DNA from: Ianthella basta
Taxonomy: Eukaryota; Porifera; Demospongiae; Verongiida; Ianthellidae
Direction of reading: 5' to 3'
NCBI GenBank assembly: GCA_964019415.1
Contig: OZ025879.1
Span: 186,001 to 250,000, forward strand
Length of the DNA: 64,000 nucleotides
Shown here: one piece after another, positions 34,745-47,049 of the stretch
Position numbering within the stretch: position 1 is the stretch's first letter
Layout: each line of letters begins with the position of its first letter
Notes under the pieces: generated by a model
Databases searched by the model: none
Seen by the model: only the letters and a program-made list of their open reading frames with translations
What the model was told of the DNA's origin: nothing
Position numbers and translations under genes: made by a program

Positions 34745-36868
34745 CTACGTGAGAAATTGCAATTTGAAGGTCCATGCACACTTGTCTCCAAGTATGCTGC
34801 GGTCCAGGTCAAGGGGCACCTTGATGTCCATTCCTCCCCCTGCTCGTGAGGTCCACTCTAAAGGTGAGCTGTACCCAAGGAGACCTACAGTGGTGGCGAT
34901 AGTGGTCACAGGCTGTGTCAGCACCACAGTACCACCTGAGGGGCGGGGCAGGGCGGGGAGAGGGGAGGGGGAGTACACACAGTGTGGTGGCAATGGACAT
35001 TGTATGTGTTCAGAGTGAGACATACCAGGAGTGACTGATTCAAAGGTGATGGCGTAGACACTCTTCCCGTCCTGTGTGGTAAGGTGGGGAGGTGCTGCAC
35101 TGGGATGGGCACACCTCACTACAGAGGTAGCTCACCTTGGATGAAGTGTACCACGTCTTCTTGTCAGAGGTGTCAGTCTGCACTCTCCAGGGGAAGGAGG
35201 AGTAGATGGCCTCACCGTTCACCTGAGGAGGGGAAGGGCGGGGTGATGATGTGCCCCGCCTCCTCCCTCTACACCTGCCCACTCACCTCCAGCCAAGCAC
35301 CAATATCCAGAAGCCGTTCTTCAAAGATGGGCTCAATCCGTCCATCTGCAGTTGGGCCGACATTAAGGAGCAGGTTGCTGCAGGGAGGGGGGGAGGGGAG
35401 GGGAGCATCTGAGAGTGGGGGCAGGCATCTCAGGGGGTGTTGAGTAGGAGTATAGAACAGTCGCAGTTGCACTGACTCACCCGTTGCAGGCTACCGTCTC
35501 CACAAGCTGGTAGATGAGCCTATGAGTTTTGATGTAGGTATCAACATTCTGCGATGGGAGCAAGGAAACCAGTTGCCACTCAGCTCTTCATAACACAGTA
35601 GCACCAAACCTACATCCCTCCGGTCATAGCCCCAGGAGTGAGCCTGAATGGAAAAGGCACTCTCCCACTTGTTCTCCACAAGATGCGCTGGGATGTATCT
35701 GGAGAAAGATAGAACCGATGGGAAGTGGTGGAAATAACAGACTTCTGACAAACCATAACACCAGCCACTTACCGGTCACCTCCATTGATGTAGTCTCCAA
35801 TGCAACCCCTCCCACACCTTTCGTTAATGACAATGCTGTCCCTCACGGGGCTCTCATTGTACACCCAGCTGCGGAACTTAGGGGAATCCCAGTACTGTGT
35901 GGTATGCTGACAGGGGGCATCCCCATCCCCATCATTCCAGAGGACCATCGGCTGAGGGAGCAGGAGAGGGAGACACTGGGGCTGTCGCCCAAGGCTCCAA
36001 CTAGGAGACCACTCTCACCTTGTAAGCATTGATCATGTCCATCATGGTGGGGTTGCAGATCTTGTCAGGGAAGTTGGTTGTGGAGCAGTTGTCTGCTGCA
36101 TCCTGCAGTGATGGACACATCCTTCTCACAGAAGAGCCACACCCCTTCCTGGTGCCCCACCCACCTCCTCATACAGTGGGTTGTACCACTCCCTCAGGCT
36201 GTGGTAGAGTCCCATGATGAGCCCCTCCTTGACAACACTGTTGGTGAGCTCCCCCACCAGGTCCTGATGGGGACCCAGGTCAGCACTGTTCCAATTCCAG
36301 TGCTGACTACTGGGGAAGTTGCACCATCCATCATGGTGCTTAGAGGTCAAGACCACATCTGGAGAGGGAGGAGTGAGGGGCAGTGAGGGACAGGAGTGGC
36401 CTGGGGAATGGCTGCTGCTGTTTGGAAGGCTTACATTTTGCTCCAGCTTTGGAGAACAGGCTGGCCCAGTGAGTTGGGCTGAACATCTCAGCACGAAACA
36501 TTGGAGGGAAGTCGTAGTACCTGAGACAAGCAGAAAAAAAAAGTCAGCAGTTTCAGCAGTGGCTGTGTTCCATAAATGTCCTTACGAGAACTTTGGTCCG
36601 TTGCATGGATACTTATTTGGATCAATCCCTGAGCACCCGTAGACTCGGTTGTGAAACTCCACTGTGTCCACTAGTCCCTCATGCAGTACTCTCCAGTACC
36701 ACTCGGCCCCATGGTGATCGGCAAAAGACGGCACACTGAACACACCCCAGTGCAGGAAGATACCAAACTTAGCTTCATCAAACCAGGATGGGCGGGGCCT
36801 CAGGCGAATGGTCTGATACACAGAGACAGTGATTACATCACCCGTGCACACACACACACACACACACA

Positions 36869-36917
<49 letters not shown>

Positions 36918-39020
36918 CACTGTTCTTACATTCCATGTTCCATCGTAGGTGAAGCGAGGACACACTCCACTGCCAGCACCAAGAGAGCAGGCAAACTGGG
37001 AGGGCCACCTCACTACATGCACACATAGAGTGGCACACCAGTAGTCAGTTGTGAGCTGGTGAGGTGGTGTGATGCAGATGGAGGGGTGGTGTGATGCAGA
37101 TGGAGGGGTGGTGTGATGCAGATGGAGGGAAAGTGTGATGCAGATGGAGGGGTGGTGTGATGCAGATGGAGGGGTGGTGTGGTGCAGATGGAGGGGTGGT
37201 GTGATGCAGATGGAGGGAAAGTGTGATGCAGATGGAGGGGTGGTGTGATGCAGATGGAGGGGTGGTGTGGTGCAGATGGAGGAGTGGTGTGATGCAGATG
37301 GAGGGGTGGTGTGATGCAGATGGAGGGGTGGTGTGGTGCAGATGGAGGGGTGGTGTGATGCAGATGGAGGGGTGGTGTGATGCAGATGGAGGGGTGGTGT
37401 GATGCAGATGGAGGGGTGGTGTGATGCAGATGGAGGGGTGGTGTGATGCAGATGGAGGGGTGGTGTGATGCAGATGGAGGGGTGGTATGATGCAGATGGA
37501 GGGGTGGTGTGATGCAGATGGAGGGGTGGTGTGGTGCAGATGGAGGGGTGGTGTGATGCAGATGGAGGGGTGGTGTGATGCAGATGGAGATGGAGGGGTG
37601 GTGTGATGCAGATGGAGGGGTGGTGTGGTGCAGATGGAGGGGTGGTGTGATGCAGATGGAGGGGTGGTGTGGTGCAGATGGAGGGGTGGTGTGGTGCAGA
37701 TGGAGGGGTGGTGTGATGCAGATGGAGGGGTGGTGTGGTGCAGATGGAGGGGTGGTGTGATGCAGATGGAGGGGTGGTGTGATGCAGATGGAGGGGTGGT
37801 GTGATGCAGGTGGAGGGGTGGTGTGATGCAGGTGGAGGGGTGGTGTGATGCAGGTGGAGGGGTGGTGTGGTGCAGATGGAGGGGTGGTGTGATGCAGATG
37901 GAGGGGTGGTGTGATGCAGATGGAGGGGTGGTGTGGTGCAGATGGAGGGGTGGTGTGATGCAGATGAAGGGGTGGTGTGATGCAGATGGAGGGGTGGTGT
38001 GGTGCAGATGGAGGGGTGGTGTGATGCAGATGGAGGGGTGGTGTGATGCAGATGGAGGGGTGGTGTGGTGCAGATGGAGGGGTGGTGTGATGCAGATGGA
38101 GGGGTGGTGTGGTGCAGATGGAGGGGTGGTGTGATGCAGATGGAGGGGTGGTGTGATGCAGGTGGAGGGGTGATGTGATGCAGATGGAGGGGTGATGTGA
38201 TGCAGATGGAGGGGTGATGTGATGCAGGTGGTTGTACCTTTCACTGTGTCCTGTGGCCACTCGTATGCCGATACCGGGCGGTCAATGGCAGAGGATTGAT
38301 CACAGTAAAGATCATAGACCACAGCATAGGGGTACTCTGCAGATAACTTGGTGGCTGTCAAGGAAGACATGGAGGGATGAAGGCAGCATCCATCTAGCAA
38401 GCAGTGAGCCACACAAGGCTTACCGTTCATCCTGTACACTATCCTGATACCCTTGGTTGAGTCCATTGGATCCACTGGGAGCTGCACAGCATGAAGAAGG
38501 AAGGATATTAACTCCCCTCCCCCTCTCTCCCAGTTGGATGAATGCTCTGCCGTGCACTTCCGCAAGTGGAGTTGCAATCACCGACTCCAATCACCATTAC
38601 CATTAAAACTAAGCACTCTGGTTAATTTCTCACGAGGCCGGCCGTAGCCGATCGTTAATTTGGTCTTACCGCAACGACGTCGCTCAGTCTCCCCAGTGCC
38701 ACGCATTCCTTCCCCTTTGTGTACTGGTACGCTGGGGCTTGCCCAACCTCCACACACTCCTTCGGGAGGAAGTCCTCTGAGACGTTCCCGCATAGGCTGA
38801 AGTAGTACGTGGCTGGCTCCGTCTCGCCACTACTGCCCGTGAGCTGGCGGGAGCCGTTGACGACGAAAGGGCCCAATGCAGCTTGCTTGCTGAGTTCGTA
38901 CGTCTCACACAGACCGGCATCCCGCGTAGACGGCACCTGGAAGTGACAACCGTTCGCTACAGCAAAAGACGGCCGCAGCAAGAGGCAGATTATCAAAACA
39001 GTCAACAGAAGAGCAGCCAT
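34745..39020 (-). CDS. MRH-like/GH29 alpha-L-fucosidase fusion, copy C
   Basis: Third tandem copy. The signal peptide is [17 protein letters not shown]. The MRH-like module is almost identical to copy B ([52 protein letters not shown]). GH29 keeps [22 protein letters not shown], the [12 protein letters not shown] nucleophile loop, SWGYDRRD and [14 protein letters not shown]. It ends KLQFLT at 34745. The intron between the YEWPQDTVK exon and the RWPSQFACS exon is enlarged to about 1.2 kb by a 22-bp minisatellite that is only two units long in copy B. The nucleophile exon and the intron after it (35870-36020) match copy A rather than copy B, a conversion signature. All catalytic motifs are intact. 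Confidence 0.88.
36845..36914. repeat. (CA)n in copy C intron
   Basis: The matching intron of copy B has a poly-C tract here (33686-33702) instead of this CA expansion. Confidence 0.93.
37060..38228. repeat. 22-bp minisatellite, about 53 copies (fucosidase copy C intron)
   Basis: The unit is ggtggtgtgatgcagatgga plus gg, with g/a variants and one 6-bp internal insertion near 37585. The array yields false ORFs of 400-500 residues rich in [12 protein letters not shown] repeats. Confidence 0.96.
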
Positions 39021-39211
39021 GTTTTAATCACGTGACACGTGCAAATGCGGCACTATGTGCACAGGTAGTATGTATCAATGATCAGACCATCGCTCATACT
39101 TCGCGTCCTATATAGCATGACCGTGGGCAGCCAGACACAGTGGTGGAACCCAGCAGTAGTTACCGCTGGTGTCCAGACAGGCACAGTGCAGTCCGGATGG
39201 ATTTAGATAGT
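39021..39211. other. Short intergenic gap, fucosidase C to MED7
   Basis: About 190 bp that must hold the MED7 3' end and the copy C promoter. Nothing else was seen. Confidence 0.6.
39027..39036 (-). promoter_or_regulatory. E-box (CLEAR-like) before fucosidase copy C
   Basis: On the minus strand GTCACGTGAT lies about 8 bp from the ATG at 39020, at the same position as in copy B. Confidence 0.45.
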
Positions 39212-40666
<1,455 letters not shown>

Positions 40667-40867
40667 TTTGCGGGTCTATGACGTCATAAGGGATTTCCCC
40701 AACAATGCATACAACTGTTGACAAATGCCATACAAAAGACTACAACACGTGTATGTCTGTCTGTCTGTCTGTCACAGGAGGTCTGCAGAGCACGCATCGC
40801 TACACAGCTCAAGAATTGTACACTAATAGGGCTGGTGAATTAGGAGATATTTACAGAGGAAGGAATG

Positions 40868-42815
40868 TCAGAAGAAGGGGTTGGGAAATGGGCTGCGCTG
40901 GTCCTCCATCCGCCGAGACTGCAGCTGAAGGATGAGGTTGAGGAAGTCTTCACCAGGCAGGGTCTGTGAGCGCTCAAAGAAAGGATCAGGTGAACGCTGG
41001 TCCTCCAAGCGTGAGTTCTATAGGGAAGGGAAGATAGAAAGGATCATGGACGCATGGCTGGATGCACTCAATACTCCGTGTCAGTGACAGCATGACTTTA
41101 CAAGTGTGCAAACACAGTCAAACATTCCACACATATCAAGTGGTCGCCAATAAGGGCCATGTCACTGTTATGAGACGGGCCATGGAGCATTCACTTTCTG
41201 TTGCAGACTGGAGACACCGAACCCCTTGGCTTGGCCTGCCCAACAGAGGTGACTCCACAAGCCCTCCGCCAAAGGGCTGACAGACAACACATAACCTGTG
41301 CCTTGTGCCAATTATCCTCTAATGAAGGGCACACAACACACACCCCTCACCGCAGTGTACCTCCACTGCTAAACACTGCCCACTGCGTAATTGGATTGGG
41401 ACACAACTCATTACACTCATCCCTCTACCATAACGGGAGTCCTTACTGCTCCCACTGACTGTGCTCACATCTGCTTTGAATTAGTGCTATCCCCTCCATG
41501 AGAGTCACTAAAGGCTAGGCTGCTTGAGTATACACAATGTCACTACAACACACACACACACACACACACACACATGCACACACACACACATGCACACACA
41601 CGCACGCACGCACACACACCGCACGCGCGCACCACACACTTACTTGTGCCGACATTAGTGTGTCGAAGATATCGTCCAGAGAGCCGTGTGATCCGTTGCT
41701 TGATCGTCTCCTTCCGCCATTCGCCCGTACGAAATTCGGCCGTTCCCTCACTGCTTGCTCTCTCTCCTCCTCTCCTCTTGGGGAGTCGGGCGCTGAGACA
41801 GACCTCCTGTCCGCAGCCAATACCTTCGGCGCCGTCACCTCCACAACCGGAGGCACCACGCTACTCCGCTGGTCGTCCATCCTTCGCCCCTGGCACTCCA
41901 CAATCAGGTCCAGCAGCCGCTCGTCCACCGCCTCCTTCCCCTCCTGCGTGGACAGAGACACAAGAGCGCCATAAAGAAGCCGGGTAGGGCGCAAGTGAAA
42001 ACGGACAACGCAAACAGCTCACAAATAGAATGCTTTCGCCTCCGCAGCTAGAGAGAGACGAATAGCTAAGGTGCCTAAACAGAGGAGGGCTTTCAGAGGA
42101 TTGCAGCTGAACTTGGCAGGCCATTCGGTTCTTCTTAGGGAGAGCTCCGCATACTAACGATAACTCCTCCGTATAAGCTAAACCATTCCGTGCACCCATG
42201 CTCGTATACTTACCTCTGGTTTAGAGGGGCTTGCGGGACACACGCCCTCTTCCCCGGCCGGGCTGCACTGCTCCTCGCTTTGGACCATCTTCTCCTCTCT
42301 CTTGGTCGCGCAATCTACATACTTGCTTCCAGCAGACTGGGGGGGGGGGAGGTTGGGATATATGAGAGAGCCTGAGCCTGACTATGACAAGTGTGCGTTA
42401 TGTGTGTGTGTGGGGGGGGGGGGGGGGGGGCACTAACCATACTCACAGGAGCAACCTGGTTTCTTTTCGGTGCCAAAAATGTAGTTTGTTCATCCAGGAA
42501 ATCTGTTCCAGAACTGCTTTTCTTTATCTTTGAAGGACTATGTCGCCCATTCACACCTGGTCATGGGGTGGAAAGAACAACACGCCATTTACCAGTAAAA
42601 TGTCAACCACTGCATCGTCTACAATACTATGCAAGTTTGGCTTGCAATATAATTAGCAGATGACATGTCTCACCTCCATCGAAGGAGTGTCTGTGAGTCA
42701 GCCGTGTGCCAGCTGGTTTGGGAGGGTCTGCAGTGGTTGCATTACCCCTTCGCTTACCAAACAAAGCATTGAAGAACCGTTTCTTCTCCTCAGAGCTAGC
42801 GCTGTAACAACACAA

Positions 42816-42858
<43 letters not shown>

Positions 42859-45800
42859 GATCCTCAACCTCCCCTCCTAGAGCCTTACTCTGCTCCATCT
42901 ACACACACCATTTCTTGTCTTTGCACTTCATCACAACCACGAGGTCGGCCAGGTTCTTCTTAGCTGTTGCCACTCCTGCTGAGTCATTGAGCTGCAGAAA
43001 CAAGGGACCAAGACAACAGTTTCAACAATGCAGAATGAGTTACATGGAACAAAAGAGCCCCCCCCCCCCCCCCCCAACACACACACACACCTGCATTGAG
43101 AGCTCCAAGTGCTTGCAGGCAAAGAGGTAGGCTTTCTTGTGCTCCTCCATCTCAGTGTAGGCGTTCCCTAGACACCAGCATGCCCTGGCAGCACCAAACC
43201 TACCAAGGAGGAAGTAGTTCAGTCTCAACTGGTCAATCCACTCCACCCACCCACCCACCCAGATAGCCCCACCAATAGCAGCGCAGCATTCAGCCCAGAA
43301 CACAGCACTACACACTCACTTGTCATCGAGCTCCTCCGCGAAACAGAGATGCTTGTGAAGGTACTTTGTGGCCATGACGTGGTCCCCAGCCAGTGAGTAG
43401 GTGTTGGCCAAGCTGAAGCAAGCCTGTGCTTCCAGCGCTTTGTTCTTCAGTTGCTGCGACAGTTCCATTGCCTGCCTGAAGGTAGGATGAACACACATAC
43501 AGGAGAGAGAGGGAAAGAAAGACACTTTGGGACTGTTGACCTTGACACATGCCAGTCATGCCATGAGATGTGTGTGCAAAGAATGACAAGTATACAAGTT
43601 AATGTAGTAGAGGCTCGTGCCACGTTGTCTAGCAGATTTATGGGGCATTGATGAGCATTCACGTAGCTGTAGGTCTGGTTCCAGAAAAATGTTTCAACCA
43701 CGAGGGTGTTCATCAGTTACAAAACTGATGAAGACCCTCGTGGTCGAAACATTTTACTGGAACCAGACCTACAGCCACGTGAATCCTCATCAACGCTCCA
43801 CAAATCTGCAAGTATACAAGATGTGGCCTCTATCTCATGGAGGCTGTGAGCTCTCCTCCAGTCCACTCACTCGTAGCACTGCTCGGCCTCACTGTACTGG
43901 CACAGATAGAGGTGGGTGTTGGCCAGGTTCACGTAGGTTCTCCTCAACGCAGGCACATCACCGAGTGGGGCAACAGCCTTCAACCGCTGCACATGAAGGG
44001 TGGTACAGAAGCACGGGGTTACTGCTGGACTGGAGTCACCGAAGCAGACACAGCTCGTGTGGTTCTCACCTTTGAGTAGCACTGCACAGCAGCTTGGAAC
44101 TCTCCCTGCAGGCAGTGCACACTGCCCAGACTGGCATACACCCGGCCCTGGCCACGGAGGTCACCCATTTTGGTCACCAGCTCTAAATGCTCCCTGTGAG
44201 CAAGAGAAACCACACCAAGGTGAAGACACAGGCAGCACTGTCATTCATGTACTGGCAATGTTGCACTGCCCTCCATGTTATGACAGCCACACACACCATG
44301 TCATGGCTCGACAGTGACACTCCCCATGTCACAACAGTGACAACCCCTGGTGTCATGACAGTGACAATCCTGCTGTCATGACAGTGACAATACCCATGTT
44401 ATAACAGTGACAACCCTTGGAGTCATGTCAGTGACAATCCTGCTGTCATGACAGTGACAATCCCACCCACCATGTTACACTACTACACCAATCACTCACC
44501 TGTAGTACTGAACTGCCTTCCTGAGGGTCACCTTGGACTCCTCCTCCCTCCTGCTCTGCTCCACCATATTCTTGCCCAATGCATGGAACACTGACCCCAG
44601 TGTGTACAGAGCACGGGACTCCCCCTCCTGCACACACATGACAGGAATACACTGTACAACAACCAACATACCTCTCCTCCCTACCCCCCTCCCCCCTCCA
44701 ATTGTAAGAATGACCAGAATATGACAGAAACAAGGGTCTGGAAATCGTGACGTGTGACGTGACGTGCACAGACACCTCATTGCAGTGCAAACCGCAAGTA
44801 CTAGTGTGTGCCAGTAACAGCAAGCCGCCAAACCCACAACATCCCGGGAGCAACCCTTGAACTACTTCTGAGTCACGCCTTCAATGAAAGCAGTGATGCT
44901 GGCCCTGCCAAGCTCCGATAGTGAAAGGTGTTTAAAAAGAAATTATGAAACACCAAGTGTATGGCGCAGTGGGAAACTGCACAAACAAGTGTTCATTACA
45001 GCTCACGGCTCATGTTACCAGACATGGGATAGGGTGACTAGAGCTAGGCTGGGACTAGCCTCGTTCCCAGGCCCTTCGCGTTAATTCCGGGGGGAGGAGA
45101 AAAAGGGCCTGGGAGCCACTGTTCTGTGACGTCATACTTCCATATTGAAATGGCGCGTCGACGGAGGATTGCATAAGGTTGAAAAGTCAATGGGCGGCAA
45201 TGTGCGCGGCCTTCGCAAGGCTCTGCAAATGCAGAGTTTGCTCGTCGGACGTTTACTCATTGTTCAGCTGAAAGCTGATGAAGAAAGACCTTCCTGGGCA
45301 CCTTAGTCGGCTGCTGATGGTGGCAATCGAGTCCTACACGAGAAAAAAAGTAAGATAGAGCACCAGTTTCGTCCGCCCTTGCGCACGGTACCCCACTTGT
45401 TGTAGTTGAGTTTTATGAATAATATACGAGCGTGTCAGTTTCCGTTCCCCTACTTTTGGGGGAAAGTTTGCGCATGTGCAAACAGTGTACACCAGGCTGT
45501 CCTTCCCGCCCACGCTAATTATCGCAGATGGCCTGGGGACGAGGCCAACTCTCTCGCAAATGTATGAAAACACCTCTCTACCACAGACAGTACCCTTCGG
45601 CCACCATGGCCTTCAGTACATGTTCGCCCCCCTCCCCACTCACACACACACTGACACAATACACATCCTCTGGTTGTTCCTTCCCCGCCAGTACTCACCA
45701 TGTCCTTAAGCTCCCTGCACATGTCCAGGTACAGCTTGCCGACCTCTGCGGCGTGCTGGTAGCTCCCCATAGCCCGGAGGGTGTTGGTCATGTTAGCAGC

Positions 45801-46121
45801 TGCTTGGGCCTCCTCCCTCCGTTCGCCTGCCCTCCTCGCGTTGGCCATGTCCCTCGAGTACACGTCCAGAGCTCTGTCATACCGCTTCACATAGAAGTAG
45901 GCGTTTCCCAGTTGACTGTATAGCGCGCTCAAGGCCACAGGGTCGGCAGGGGAGGCGGCCAGGGCCTCCTCCAGATACGCTATCCCCGCCTCCCACTGCC
46001 CCTCCTTGCACAGGTGCTCTCCCTGGATGGCCAACTCCAATGCAGGGTCCTCTATCAAGACTTCGGCCTCTACGGGTGGACAATCGGCGCACTGTGACAC
46101 TTCTTGATCTCTCGGCTCCAT
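40868..46121 (-). CDS. GPSM: G-protein signalling modulator, TPR plus GoLoco (GPSM/LGN/Pins)
   Basis: This is a scaffold that links G-alpha(i)-GDP to NuMA and Insc at the cell cortex for spindle orientation. Exon 1 (46121-45699) starts MEPRDQEVSQCADCPP and encodes the first TPRs (GEHLCKEGQWEAGIAYLEEAL, QLGNAYFYVKRYDRALDVY). More TPRs lie in exons near 44629-44515, 44195-44070, 43988-43872, 43475-43320, 43200-43092 and 42995-42930. A Ser-rich linker follows (about 42800-42435). The C-terminus has GoLoco motifs: LLDLIVECQGRRMDDQR (about 41870-41930), IFDTLMSAQ continued by NSRLEDQR across an intron (41645 to 41020), and FLNLILQLQSRRMEDQR. The protein stops after NPFF at 40868. Three GoLoco motifs is within the family range. 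The large introns 40.9-41.5 kb and 44.6-45.7 kb hold repeats. Confidence 0.92.
43600..43840. mobile_element. Fold-back element (inverted repeat, arms about 115 bp) in GPSM intron
   Basis: The left arm (gtaggtctggttccag, 43669-43684) is matched by ctggaaccagacctac (43777-43792), and the match continues outwards through gattcacgt and gcagattt words. The centre holds two opposed copies of a ctgatgaa...cctcgtgg...gaaac motif. This looks like two inverted copies of one short retroelement or a MITE. Confidence 0.75.
44300..44465. repeat. gtcatgacagtgacaatcc tandem repeats, GPSM intron
   Basis: About seven imperfect units of 19-35 bp, with gtcatgacagtgacaa as the shared core. Confidence 0.85.
45050..45690. 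other. GPSM intron 1, TE-like sequence
   Basis: It contains agcctcgttcccaggccc (45057-45074) with a partner ggcctgggag downstream (45104-45113), the same fold-back family as at 63577. No coding sequence was recognised. Confidence 0.45.
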
Positions 46122-46247
46122 GTCAGGTCTTCTCGATCGACTCGCACGTTCAAAAGTGGCGGCGCGAGGTCACTTATACGGCTGCCATCTTCACATCAGG
46201 AAGTCGCACACACCAGCTGGTGGCACGGTGGGTAGTGACAATGAATA

Positions 46248-47003
46248 TCATTTACCAGGGAGATAATTGGGGTCCAAATAGTTGTAGCTGGAATGTGTGG
46301 CAGCTGTCTCAAAGTCAAGGTAGTCCGGGTCACAATAGCTAGAAGCAGATAAGTTCCCTTGGTTGGCTGGAGATTCCAGCCCTTCCCACTTCTCTTCCTC
46401 TCCCTCCCCCTCCTCCTCCTCCTCCTCCTCCGCCTCCTCCTCCTCCCCCTCCTCCTCCTCCTCCTCCTCCCCAATCAGCTCCTACATCAACAATGGATAC
46501 ACAGCACTAATTGGTGATTAGACACATTAAGGCCATCCAAACCAACATACCACCTAATGTTTTAATGTAATGACCAACTGAATCCTCATGGGAGATAGAG
46601 TTGGTGTGTTCAAAGGGTTAACAGCTCAGCATGACCTCCTATTACACCCTACAGACAGCATGACACAAAGCACCTCTATTGGCTCATAACCTACTCACTG
46701 TGATCTGCTGCCCTTCCAATGCTCCAGCAAGCTCTTGCCTGCTAGGGGCACCAGAGGAGGTGCCCTCTGACCCCTCCCCCTCCCCCTCCTCCTCCCCCTC
46801 TCCCTCTCCCTCCCCTTCTTCCTCAAAGTCCTCTGGCATGTACACGTTTGGCTCATAAGTTGCAAAGAAAGTGGATCGCCGTGCAAAGGACTCCATGCGT
46901 GCCTGGCTGGAACCTTTCTTGCGCTGCAGTGGGCAAGAACAGCCAAGAGGGCATGGAGACATGGGCGGGGAGGGCATTTTGCACTGAATTATCACACACA
47001 CAT

Positions 47004-47049
<46 letters not shown>

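Noticed and set aside
37013..38577. 400-500 codon minus-strand frames
   Set aside because: They are the 22-bp intron minisatellite. The real exons (YEWPQDTVK and RWPSQFACS) lie at the ends and splice across it.
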